Below, piece by piece: positions 1 through 6,234 of a stretch of DNA of 7,923 nucleotides. The first letter of the stretch is position 1; the number at the start of each line of letters is the position of its first letter. Made by a program: the position numbers and the translations under genes. Source of the stretch: URNF01 sp045543675 (GTDB lineage Bacteria > Bacillota > Clostridia > Oscillospirales > Acutalibacteraceae). The notes below the pieces were generated by a model. It was not told the origin of the DNA. It worked only from the letters and a program-made list of their open reading frames with translations, and ran no database searches. The stretch lies in NCBI GenBank assembly GCA_045543675.1, contig JAZPXM010000042.1, forward strand, positions 1 to 7,923, in the 5' to 3' direction.

Positions 1-982
1 CGCCGACACCGCCGACACCGCTAAAACCGCCCTTGCCACCAGCACCGCCGTAAACATTTATAACACCCCCCGATATATCGAGAGTAGTTGCAGTAATACC
101 TTCGCCGCCATCACCGCCATTACCGCCATCACCACCATAAGATGATGCATAACCACCTTCGCCGCCCTTACCACCTGTGCCGCCTGCACCTCCTGCACCG
201 CCTGTGCCGCCTGCACCGCCGTTAATCTCTACAACACCACCTGATATTTCCACCGTATTTGCGACAACGCCGGTGCCACCGCTACCGCCGGCACAACCAT
301 AACCTCCATTGCCGCCGGCGCCGCCTATGGAGGAGGTGGCACCCGACTTATCGGGACCAGTGCCACCGCTGCCACCGAAACCACCATTGCCGCCGATGCC
401 GCCGGCACCAGCGCATACAGAGACTTTCCCCCCATATATGTACAGAGAATTCACAACAATGCCATGGCGAGAGCCATGACCGATGCCACCGGGCCCACCG
501 CTGCCTGCATTGCAAGCGGTCACGCCGCTTTTACCATCCGAGCCGGCAGATCCTGCGCTACCGTCAGTTCCGTTACTATTAGAAACGGCAATCACGCCAT
601 TCTCAATTTTAACTGCGCTCGCCGAACCATAAACACCTTCGTTCACTTCCAGTTTTCCGGTGTTTTCGTTATCCTCACTGTACAAGCTGTCCAAAATGAC
701 AAATTCGGCAACATCCGCGGCCAAGGTCATTTGGCTGTCATACACCAATTTGTAACCGTTCAGATCAAGTGAATGGCACAAAATCTCCGCGTTGCCGCTA
801 TACGTTATATCATTCCACAAAACAACGTCCGCATCTGCGGTGGTCAATGCCGTTTCTAATGTTTGTGCATCATAAACATTCACGACCGCGTTTTCCGCAC
901 TCACAGTCAGTGAGAACGTCCCCAGCAGCAAAACGGACAACATTACCGTCACCGTCACAAACAATGCTATAATCTTTTTCAT
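1..982 (-). CDS. Secreted glycine-rich GGX-repeat protein, N-terminal part
   Basis: The reading frame starts at ATG 982 and stays open for 327 codons to the left edge, so the C-terminus is missing. The start is fixed by a GGGAGGAAA ribosome binding site 4 nt upstream. Residues 1-29 are a clear Sec signal peptide: MKK, a hydrophobic core IIALFVTVTVMLSVLLL, then a likely cut after VSA. Residues 30-135 look like an ordinary beta-rich domain (LDLNGYKLVYDS, KIENGVIAVSN). From about residue 136 glycine dominates, with GGX triplets such as GGAGGTGGAGGAGGTGG. Strand-like segments interrupt them at about 175-190 (GIVVNSLYIYGGKVSV), 239-254 (VVANTVEISGGVVEIN) and 296-311 (ITATTLDISGGVINVY), so the strand-plus-glycine unit repeats roughly every 57-64 residues. 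Synonymous codons vary between repeats, which argues against a recent DNA expansion. There are four cysteines (69, 157, 190, 230). No catalytic motif is visible. It is probably a surface or matrix protein with a beta-solenoid or polyglycine-helix fold. The gene is confident; the function is unknown. Confidence 0.85.
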   Translation of the reverse strand, partial: MKKIIALFVTVTVMLSVLLLGTFSLTVSAENAVVNVYDAQTLETALTTADADVVLWNDITYSGNAEILCHSLDLNGYKLVYDSQMTLAADVAEFVILDSLYSEDNENTGKLEVNEGVYGSASAVKIENGVIAVSNSNGTDGSAGSAGSDGKSGVTACNAGSGGPGGIGHGSRHGIVVNSLYIYGGKVSVCAGAGGIGGNGGFGGSGGTGPDKSGATSSIGGAGGNGGYGCAGGSGGTGVVANTVEISGGVVEINGGAGGTGGAGGAGGTGGKGGEGGYASSYGGDGGNGGDGGEGITATTLDISGGVINVYGGAGGKGGFSGVGGVG

Positions 983-986
983 CGTG

Positions 987-995
987 TTTCCTCCC
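987..995 (-). promoter_or_regulatory. Ribosome binding site of the glycine-rich protein gene
   Basis: On the minus strand this reads GGGAGGAAA, a near-ideal Shine-Dalgarno, ending 4 nt before ATG 982. It fixes the start codon of the glycine-rich gene. It lies only 3 nt after the U-tract of the upstream terminator-like hairpin. Confidence 0.85.
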
Positions 996-996
996 G

Positions 997-1031
997 AAAA
1001 ATAAAAAGTGCGACCACCGAAGCAGTCGCAC
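997..1031 (-). terminator. Terminator-like hairpin just upstream of the RBS (possible attenuator)
   Basis: On the minus strand a perfect 7-bp stem, GTGCGAC (1031-1025) with GTCGCAC (1014-1008), encloses a 10-nt loop. It is followed directly by TTTTTATTTTT. This is the form of an intrinsic terminator, yet it lies inside the predicted leader of the glycine-rich gene, ending just before that gene's ribosome binding site. The preceding minus-strand gene already has its own terminator at 1592-1625, and the promoter at 1204-1232 lies between them. This hairpin would therefore act on the leader transcript, as an attenuator. It could alternatively be a simple stabilising or translation-control hairpin. 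Confidence 0.6.
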
Positions 1032-1054
1032 AAAAAACGCAAACTCCGATAGTC

Positions 1055-1197
1055 GCCAAACCAATTCAATATAAAGGGCAATACACCTATACATTGTCAG
1101 AATTTGCATTTTTATCAAATTCAACTGCATAGGTGTAAAAAGGCAAGCATCTCTAAAATAAAAAATTGCCCCATGTTTTATATTCAATTGGTTTGGC
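1055..1197 (-). promoter_or_regulatory. Long nested inverted-repeat structure in the leader
   Basis: The outer arms 1055-1075 and 1177-1197 are inverted repeats matching at 20 of 21 positions (GCCAAACCAATT, one mismatch, AATATAAA). Inside them GGGCAAT (1076-1082) pairs with ATTGCCC (1165-1171), leaving a 5-nt bulge. TACACCTAT (1082-1090) pairs with ATAGGTGTA (1129-1137), competing with the previous helix for base 1082. A 7-bp stem-loop lies at the tip (1100-1106 with 1116-1122). Everything fits one long stem with an unpaired stretch of about 27 nt on one side (1138-1164). The predicted transcription start of the downstream gene falls at the edge of the outer arm, so the structure would form the 5' end of the mRNA. 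No known riboswitch class was recognised. A small palindromic insertion (MITE-like) is the main alternative, but no target-site duplication is evident. Confidence 0.65.
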
Positions 1198-1203
1198 AAA
1201 CAT

Positions 1204-1232
1204 ATTTTACCATACGGTTTTAGAATTTGCAA
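1204..1232 (-). promoter_or_regulatory. Promoter of the glycine-rich protein gene
   Basis: On the minus strand the -35 is TTGCAA (1232-1227, 4 of 6 consensus), followed by a 17-nt spacer and the -10 TAAAAT (1209-1204, 5 of 6). A TGG precedes the -10, giving an extended -10 element. Transcription would start near 1197, the outer edge of the long inverted repeat, giving a leader of about 215 nt. Strand, spacing and position agree with the gene starting at 982. Confidence 0.65.
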
Positions 1233-1260
1233 CAAAAAAATAACGTTTATACGTTGCGTT

Positions 1261-1292
1261 ACGGAACGGTGCTTAAGGTCGTTCCCTACAGG
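1261..1292 (-). repeat. Short palindromic repeat, copy 1 (YGYAGGG family)
   Basis: Read on the minus strand it begins TGTAGGGAACGACC and ends GGTTCCGT-like with CCGTTCCGT. GGAACG (1263-1268) pairs perfectly with CGTTCC (1280-1285) around an 11-nt loop. Its start and layout resemble the copies at 1426-1456, 1475-1502 and 1528-1556. It is probably a dispersed non-coding palindromic element. The family assignment rests on only these local copies. Confidence 0.5.
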
Positions 1293-1340
1293 ATGCTTTT
1301 TTGTGTTTTCGGGCAGATGTAATTGGTTGGGTATGTATAA

Positions 1341-1400
1341 GCCTCTTGCCTAAAGGGTATTCCCTCGACAGGGAAAATGTCTGAATAATAAAGGGGAGCA
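1341..1400 (+). repeat. Short structured repeat sharing CTTGCCTAAAGGG with 7864-7876
   Basis: The 13-mer CTTGCCTAAAGGG (1345-1357) recurs exactly at 7864-7876. In both places a short GC-closed hairpin follows a few bases later. Here it is TTCCCT (1360-1365) with AGGGAA (1370-1375) around CGAC; the other is at 7881-7895. An AAAGGGGAG tail ends the element near 1399. There is no open frame of interest. It is probably a second family of dispersed palindromic repeats. Confidence 0.5.
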
Positions 1401-1404
1401 AAAC

Positions 1405-1421
1405 CCTAGGTTTTTACTAGG
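1405..1421. repeat. Small inverted repeat CCTAG/CTAGG
   Basis: CCTAG (1405-1409) and CTAGG (1417-1421) flank a 7-nt T-rich loop. It lies between two repeat elements and may be part of their boundary. No function can be assigned. Confidence 0.35.
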
Positions 1422-1425
1422 AATT

Positions 1426-1456
1426 GGCGGGCGGGCTTTTAAGGCACACCCCTACG
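1426..1456 (-). repeat. Short repeat, copy 2 (YGYAGGG family, imperfect)
   Basis: On the minus strand it reads CGTAGGGGTGTGCC, then TTAAAA, then GCCCGCCCGCC. It shares the CGTAGGGG start and the central TTAA with copy 1. The second arm no longer matches the first (GTGTGCC against GCCCGCC), so it is either diverged or a join of two elements. Confidence 0.4.
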
Positions 1457-1474
1457 ATAACATTGGGAATACAT

Positions 1475-1502
1475 GCGTAGGGACGGGCGTCCCCGCCCGT
1501 TC
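1475..1502 (+). repeat. Short palindromic repeat, copy 3 (YGYAGGG family)
   Basis: It begins GCGTAGGGACGGGC. ACGGGC (1483-1488) pairs with GCCCGT (1495-1500) around GTCCCC. A T-run follows at 1504-1510, so on the plus strand it also looks like a weak terminator, although no plus-strand gene precedes it. Confidence 0.5.
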
Positions 1503-1527
1503 GTTTTTTTGGCATTTATTGCATTTC

Positions 1528-1556
1528 CGCAGGGGACGACGTCCACATCGTCCCGT
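1528..1556 (+). repeat. Short palindromic repeat, copy 4 (YGYAGGG family)
   Basis: It begins CGCAGGGGACGAC. GGGACGA (1533-1539) pairs perfectly with TCGTCCC (1548-1554) around an 8-nt loop, followed by GTTTTA. It is in the same orientation as copy 3, about 50 bp away. The whole stretch 1235-1590 appears to be a landing zone for such elements, with no gene. Confidence 0.5.
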
Positions 1557-1585
1557 TTTACGTTTTATTTGACAGAAAAACACCA

Positions 1586-1625
1586 ACAAAAAAGAGAAGA
1601 TACACCGCATAGTGTATCTTCTCTT
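1586..1625 (-). terminator. Intrinsic terminator of the deoB-cdd-pdp operon
   Basis: A perfect 14-bp inverted repeat (1592-1605 with 1612-1625) encloses the 6-nt loop 1606-1611. On the minus strand it is followed by a T-run (TTTTTTG, ending about 1586). It sits 15 bp after the stop codon of the last operon gene. This is the clearest terminator in the window. Confidence 0.9.
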
Positions 1626-1640
1626 GCGTATTCCTTAGAT

Positions 1641-3311
1641 TTATCCGATCGTAACGGCGGTAGGTTTGCCGTTTGTGTAGGACACGGTCAAGGTGTCCCC
1701 GACTTTCAAGAACGGCAGTTCTTTGGAAAGAGACGCAGGCAGTACCACAATGCCGTCCACGCCGTCCAATTTTACATAATACTGCGTGTTGCCGTCCACC
1801 ACAGCGCTTGCCAAAGCGGTGACAACGCCTGATGCATGCGCTATCGTTTCCATTTCGGTATTAGTATCGGTTTCGATCTTCTCGTCGGCAAGCGCGCTGA
1901 TATACGCTTCTCTTGCTTTATCCACCGTCGTGCCCGTGCCGACGATCTGATACTGTTCCATATCCACAAACGCGTACATTTTCACAAGCCCTGCATCGTC
2001 TTTCAGCGACATAAAGTAGGTAGGTCTGCCGCCTACGTTCAGCAAGATCGGGAAAGTGGCGTTATAGTTTTTTTCCTGAATCTGTCCCTTGGCAGAGTCC
2101 ATCGCGGAATATTCTTCCGCGCCCGCCTGCACGTAATACCGCGCTTCTTTGGTACGCAAATTCACCAGCACAAAACCGATATTGGATTCGTCCGCGGTCA
2201 CCGACGTGATACCCGTGTACATCCACACATCGTCGTCGATCGCCAGATAATTATACCCGTCGGTAGGCATCACACAGCCCTTTTGACCGAACACCGAGTT
2301 CCAGTACCCGTTCTTTAACAGACCGTTATCGGTCAACTGCTGGAACAGCATATTTTCCACGTACGCCTGGTCTACCCATTGCGGAATATCGGCAAGCCCG
2401 TAGTAATTACTTTCGCCGGTGGTGGCGTTCATCAGCACCACGCCGCAAATATCGGGACCGCTCCAGAAACCGATCTTATACTGAATGACCGATGCCACCC
2501 AGAACGGTGTGCCCTCTTCGTCGATTTCAAAAGACACGCTGCCGAAAATTTTGGTGGGGTATTTCAACCGCAAAGCGCGGTCCACGTTACGCAACAAATA
2601 TTCGCTTCTCGAATAGCGGATGTTACCCAACCCCAAATCCGCCAAGCGCACAAGGTCTGCTTCCTGCGTGGTCAGATCCACCGTGATATAGGCCGGAACA
2701 CCGTCAGCGGTGTTGGTACACCACTTGATAAAGTCCGCATATTTCAACGGGGTCACGCGGGTGGGACGGTCGTTAAAGTTGATCTGCGTATAGTCATCTT
2801 CAATTTCAAACTGGGACACCAGATCGCTCATTTCGCCCAGTTTTCTCTGTCCCAGACGGGTGGCGGTGTCACGGTCCACCACGGGGATCTGGGACATAGA
2901 CAACTCCGCAACGTCGGCAGCAAAATCCCCGTCTACCGTTTCAATCAAAGACGCGTATTTCTTCGCATTAAAAATGCGTGCGCCGATGAGAGACATCAGC
3001 AGGGAAAACAAAATGATACCAACCACCGTGAAAATCACGATTTTGACCGGCAAAGCGGCGGCTTTCAGCGCCTGTTTACCGTCGGTTAAAATTTCCTTGC
3101 CGTGCGCTTTATTGCCGCCGACATTGCGTTTGATAAAGCCCCACACACCGCTGATACAAACGATCACCGTGCACACAATGATGCTCTTGATGAGAAACCC
3201 CCAGAATTCTTCACTGCGCAGGTTGACAGGCGGCAGATCAAACCAAAACATACCCGCCACCGCGATCACACACGCCAAAATTCTGATGAGTACAGAACCT
3301 GCTCTTTTCAT
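1641..3311 (-). CDS. Uncharacterised membrane-anchored protein, last gene of the deo operon
   Basis: I do not recognise a named family. From ATG 3311 it is 556 residues. There are three hydrophobic segments near the N-terminus: about 6-25 (VLIRILACVIAVAGMFWFDL), 36-60 (FWGFLIKSIIVCTVIVCISG) and 88-111 (PVKIVIFTVVGIILFSLLMS). A soluble region of about 440 residues follows, rich in aromatic and beta-type segments and without obvious catalytic motifs. The last 65 residues (YYVKLDGVDGIVVLP, VGDTLTVSYTNGKPTAVTIG) look like a small beta-barrel. The soluble part probably lies outside the cell, though topology is not certain. The start is ambiguous. GTG 3320 overlaps the pdp stop as GTGA, but its Shine-Dalgarno AAAGGAG (3322-3328) would be only 1 nt away. 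ATG 3311 has a 10-nt spacer and is preferred. The gene is 5 nt from pdp, so it is co-transcribed. A role in nucleoside use is only guilt by association. Confidence 0.85.
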   Translation of the reverse strand: MKRAGSVLIRILACVIAVAGMFWFDLPPVNLRSEEFWGFLIKSIIVCTVIVCISGVWGFIKRNVGGNKAHGKEILTDGKQALKAAALPVKIVIFTVVGIILFSLLMSLIGARIFNAKKYASLIETVDGDFAADVAELSMSQIPVVDRDTATRLGQRKLGEMSDLVSQFEIEDDYTQINFNDRPTRVTPLKYADFIKWCTNTADGVPAYITVDLTTQEADLVRLADLGLGNIRYSRSEYLLRNVDRALRLKYPTKIFGSVSFEIDEEGTPFWVASVIQYKIGFWSGPDICGVVLMNATTGESNYYGLADIPQWVDQAYVENMLFQQLTDNGLLKNGYWNSVFGQKGCVMPTDGYNYLAIDDDVWMYTGITSVTADESNIGFVLVNLRTKEARYYVQAGAEEYSAMDSAKGQIQEKNYNATFPILLNVGGRPTYFMSLKDDAGLVKMYAFVDMEQYQIVGTGTTVDKAREAYISALADEKIETDTNTEMETIAHASGVVTALASAVVDGNTQYYVKLDGVDGIVVLPASLSKELPFLKVGDTLTVSYTNGKPTAVTIG

Positions 3312-3316
3312 ATCGG

Positions 3317-4621
3317 TCACACTCCTTTGATAACATCCACAATCAACGGTTTCTTAGCGGGCGCGGTATCACCGACGGTGATCGCGTCCAAAAAGCGCTG
3401 TTGTGCCATATCTAACGTTTCTTCCCGCTCGGTAAACAAGGTGCAAAGCACATCTCCGACTTTCACGGCCTCTCCCGTCTTTTTATGCAGAATAAGCCCC
3501 GCCGCGTGATCAATACTGTCCGCTTTGGTCTTTCTGCCTGCACCGAGCGTTACCCCTACCATACCGATCTCTTCCGCATTCATAGCGGTGATAAACCCAT
3601 TGGCAGAGCAAATCACGTCACGGCTGTACGCCGCCTGCGGCAACTGCGCAGGGTCGTCGATAAAGCGGGCGTCTCCCCCTTGTGCCGCGATCCATTCCCG
3701 CATTTTTTGCAGTGCTTTGCCGCTGTCCAACGTTTCGGTTGCCAGCGCCAACGCCGCATCGGCAGGCATTTCCAAAAACTGCGATGCCATTTCGCCGGCC
3801 AACGCCAGACACACGTCACGCAGGTCGCCTTTTTTGCCTTTTAAGACGTCAACCGCCTCTTTCACTTCCAAAGCGTTGCCGACAGCATCGCCCAACGGCG
3901 CGTCCATCGACGTGATCAACGCCGAAACCCGTCTGCCGCAACGACAGCCGATGTCCACCATTGCCCGTGCCAACGCTTTGGCATCTTCTTCCGTTTTCAT
4001 AAACGCGCCGCTGCCGACTTTAACGTCTAACACGATATTATGTGCGCCTGCCGCCAGTTTTTTGCTCATAATACTGGATGTGATCAGCGGTAAACTATCC
4101 ACCGTCGCGGTGACGTCACGCAACGCATACAACAGTTTGTCGGCAGGTGCCAAGTTACCACTCTGCCCGATAACCGCAATGCCCACCTGTTCCACCTGTG
4201 CGATAAACGCGTCGGGGGTCAAGGTGGTTGTATATCCTGCGATACTTTCCAATTTATCCACCGTACCGCCCGTATGTCCTAAGCCGCGACCGCTCATTTT
4301 GGCGATCTTACCGCCCAATGCCGCCGCTATCGGCGCCACGATGAGCGACGTTTTATCACCGACGCCGCCGGTAGAATGTTTATCAGCGGACAAGGTACCG
4401 AACATCGATAGATCCACGGCGTCACCCGACGCCGCCATTTTTAAGGTCAGATCGGCAGTTTCCCGCGGTGTCATACCTTTAAAGAACACCGCCATACACA
4501 AAGCAGACGCCTGATAATCGGGGATCTCCCCTTTGGTATAACCGTCTACAAAAAAAGCAATTTCTTCAGCGGAAAGTTCTCCGCCGTCCCGCTTTTTGCG
4601 GATAATATCATACATTGTCAT
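3317..4621 (-). CDS. pdp: Pyrimidine-nucleoside phosphorylase
   Basis: This enzyme splits uridine, deoxyuridine and thymidine with phosphate, giving the base and (deoxy)ribose-1-phosphate. At 434 residues it matches the Bacillus Pdp length. The phosphate-site motif KHSTGGVGDKTSL starts at residue 81, and SGRGLGHTGGTVDKLE spans 110-125. The base-binding residues known from the Geobacillus enzyme, R168, S183 and K187, fall at the same numbers here (ALRDVT, TSSIMSKK), which also supports the start. The frame is open to 4660, but ATG 4621 is chosen because GGAG (4629-4632) lies 7 nt upstream and the protein then begins MTMYDIIRKK like its relatives. It overlaps the end of cdd by 14 nt, suggesting translational coupling. 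The alternative name deoA (thymidine phosphorylase) is possible, because substrate range cannot be read from sequence. Confidence 0.95.
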   Translation of the reverse strand: MTMYDIIRKKRDGGELSAEEIAFFVDGYTKGEIPDYQASALCMAVFFKGMTPRETADLTLKMAASGDAVDLSMFGTLSADKHSTGGVGDKTSLIVAPIAAALGGKIAKMSGRGLGHTGGTVDKLESIAGYTTTLTPDAFIAQVEQVGIAVIGQSGNLAPADKLLYALRDVTATVDSLPLITSSIMSKKLAAGAHNIVLDVKVGSGAFMKTEEDAKALARAMVDIGCRCGRRVSALITSMDAPLGDAVGNALEVKEAVDVLKGKKGDLRDVCLALAGEMASQFLEMPADAALALATETLDSGKALQKMREWIAAQGGDARFIDDPAQLPQAAYSRDVICSANGFITAMNAEEIGMVGVTLGAGRKTKADSIDHAAGLILHKKTGEAVKVGDVLCTLFTEREETLDMAQQRFLDAITVGDTAPAKKPLIVDVIKGV

Positions 4622-5021
4622 CGTTCTTCTCCAATACAAACGTACGCGGCAACAAGTCACCTAACGTCATAGTATCTACATTGCCGTCTGCGCATACAAG
4701 ATAGACGGGCATGGCAGCTTCACAAAATTCCGACAACACCTGGCGGCACACGCCGCAAGGGGTAATATCGGCAGTCTCCCCCACTTTACCGCCCGCTATC
4801 GCCAAGGCGGTAAAATGGCGTTCGCCGTCACTTACCGCTTTGAACAACGCCACCCGCTCGGCGCACACCGTCGGGGAAAAGGAAGCGTTTTCAATGTTGC
4901 ACCCCGTGTATACGTTGCCGTTGTCACACAGCAACGCCGCGCCTACCGTAAAATGCGAGTACGGTGCGTAAGCGTTTTCTCTTGCCTTTTGTGCTACAGC
5001 ACACAACTGTTCTGTATTCAT
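4608..5021 (-). CDS. cdd: Cytidine/deoxycytidine deaminase
   Basis: This enzyme hydrolytically deaminates (deoxy)cytidine to (deoxy)uridine, feeding Pdp. At 137 residues it has the size of the short tetrameric zinc deaminases of Gram-positive bacteria. The zinc and catalytic residues are all present: TVCAERVALF with C53 and proton-shuttle E55, then PCGVCRQ with C89 and C92. The substrate-binding N42/E44 lie in CNIENAS. Start ATG 5021 overlaps the deoB stop as ATGA. Only a weak G-rich ribosome site (GGGGGAT) precedes it, so expression probably depends on coupling to deoB translation. The cytoplasmic enzyme looks intact. Confidence 0.96.
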   Translation of the reverse strand: MNTEQLCAVAQKARENAYAPYSHFTVGAALLCDNGNVYTGCNIENASFSPTVCAERVALFKAVSDGERHFTALAIAGGKVGETADITPCGVCRQVLSEFCEAAMPVYLVCADGNVDTMTLGDLLPRTFVLEKNDDNV

Positions 5022-6181
5022 TCCGCATCCCCCAACATACTAACACCCGCGCAGGTAAACGGTACGTCCAACGCCGCCGCTATGGTGGCGGCAATGTCCG
5101 CAAAGGTGTCACGGGTGCCGTAATTGCGGGGATATACACCCCCGCCAATCATCAAAAACGGCGTATATTCTCTGGTGTGGTCGGTACTGTCATCACCCGG
5201 GTCGCAACCGTGGTCCGCGGTAATCATCAGCAGATCGTCCTCACGCATCTCACTCAAGAAAGACGGCAACCACGTATCCACCGCCGCTATGGCGGCGGCA
5301 TAGCCGTCCACGTCCTGACGGTGACCGTACAGCATATCAAAATCCACCAAGTTGATAAAACACAATCCCGTAAAATCTTGTTTCTGAATATCCAACGCCA
5401 CCTGCATACCTTCCGCATTATTAGCGGTGTGTATGGCACGGGTCACGCCTTTCTGCGCGAAAATATCTTCGATCTTGCCAACCGCAATCACGTCTTTACC
5501 CGCGTTTTTAATCGCGTCCAGCACCGTGTCTTTAGGCGGTACGAGCGAAAAATCGCGACGGCGTGAGGTGCGTGTAAAGTTGGGAGCCGTACCCGTAAAC
5601 GGGCGGGCGATCACCCTGCCGACACCGTGTTTACCTTTCAAAATTTCACGCGCTTTACGGCAATAGTCGTACAGCGTTTCTATCGGCACAACGTCTTCGT
5701 GTGCCGCAATCTGAAACACGCTGTCAGCGGAGGTATACACGATCAGATCCCCTGTTTTAACGTGCTGTTCGCCGTAATCGGCAATTACCGCTGTGCCCGA
5801 ATAGGGTTTGTTGCACAACACGCCGCGACCCGTTGCTTTTGCGAACGCGTCGATGACGTCGGCAGGAAACCCGTCGGGATAGGTGGGCAAGGGCGTTTCG
5901 GAAATAAGACCTGCTATCTCCCAATGCCCGATGGTCGTATCTTTGCCGCGGGAACGCTCTTGCATACGCGCGTGCGCCGCCAAGGGATACATCTGCGGCA
6001 CGCCGTAATCCACCCCGTCGATATTAAAAAGTCCCAGTTTCGAAAACGTATCCGCACGAAACTGTGCCGATTGCGAGATGCGTTTTAAGGTGTTCGTCCC
6101 CACATCTCCGAAATCTGCCGCGTCGGGCGCGGCCCCGATGCCAAACGAATCCAGCACCACTAAAAATACACGTTTTGCCAA
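5018..6181 (-). CDS. deoB: Phosphopentomutase
   Basis: It interconverts (deoxy)ribose-1-phosphate and the 5-phosphate, linking nucleoside breakdown to central sugar metabolism. From TTG 6181 it has 387 residues, against about 394 in Bacillus. It is an alkaline-phosphatase-superfamily enzyme with two manganese ions. Visible sites, numbered from the TTG: D11 in VVLDSFG; the phosphorylated T82 in GKDTTIGHWE (T85 in B. cereus); D282 and H287 in VDFDMLYGH; D323 and H324 in TADHG; H335 in DHTRE. All are intact. The start is chosen because AGGAG (6194-6190) sits 8 nt upstream and the protein then begins (M)AKRVFLVVLDSFG, like its relatives. GTG 6199 and GTG 6190 are in frame but have no usable ribosome site. 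It is the first gene of the operon. Confidence 0.95.
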   Translation of the reverse strand: MAKRVFLVVLDSFGIGAAPDAADFGDVGTNTLKRISQSAQFRADTFSKLGLFNIDGVDYGVPQMYPLAAHARMQERSRGKDTTIGHWEIAGLISETPLPTYPDGFPADVIDAFAKATGRGVLCNKPYSGTAVIADYGEQHVKTGDLIVYTSADSVFQIAAHEDVVPIETLYDYCRKAREILKGKHGVGRVIARPFTGTAPNFTRTSRRRDFSLVPPKDTVLDAIKNAGKDVIAVGKIEDIFAQKGVTRAIHTANNAEGMQVALDIQKQDFTGLCFINLVDFDMLYGHRQDVDGYAAAIAAVDTWLPSFLSEMREDDLLMITADHGCDPGDDSTDHTREYTPFLMIGGGVYPRNYGTRDTFADIAATIAAALDVPFTCAGVSMLGDAE

Positions 6182-6189
6182 CGCTTTCA

Positions 6190-6194
6190 CTCCT
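6190..6194 (-). promoter_or_regulatory. Ribosome binding site that selects a TTG start for deoB
   Basis: The minus strand reads AGGAG, then 8 nt, then TTG 6181. The two GTG codons upstream (6199, 6190) either precede or overlap this site, so TTG is the best-supported start. A TTG start would lower translation of the first operon gene. Confidence 0.7.
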
Positions 6195-6234
6195 ATCACA
6201 GTAACATCAATACCCGTATCGCATATCGGTGTAC

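Noticed and set aside
1..550. Possible CRISPR array or tandem satellite in the GCC-rich left end
   Set aside because: The repeat unit is an in-frame GGX triplet with synonymous variation. There are no constant repeats with unique spacers, and the frame stays open throughout.
259..582. Plus-strand Arg/His-rich open frame
   Set aside because: It is the antisense shadow of the GGX codons; a composition rich in R, H and C is typical of reverse-read glycine codons.
1055..1197. Insertion of a mobile MITE
   Set aside because: Not fully excluded, but no target-site duplication flanks the arms, and the promoter edge, transcription start and hairpin order fit a leader RNA better.
870..1235. Minus-strand open frame of 121 codons across the leader
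   Set aside because: It overlaps the signal-peptide region of the glycine-rich gene in another frame and crosses the hairpins and promoter. It has no ribosome site and no protein-like pattern.
1473..1832. Plus-strand open frame of 119 codons
   Set aside because: It starts in a palindromic repeat, crosses the operon terminator and ends antisense to the membrane-protein gene.
3525..4514. Plus-strand open frame of 329 codons opposite pdp
   Set aside because: It is a long antisense shadow of the well-supported pdp gene with no ribosome site or family likeness. Several other plus-strand frames at 1836-5566 are rejected for the same reason.
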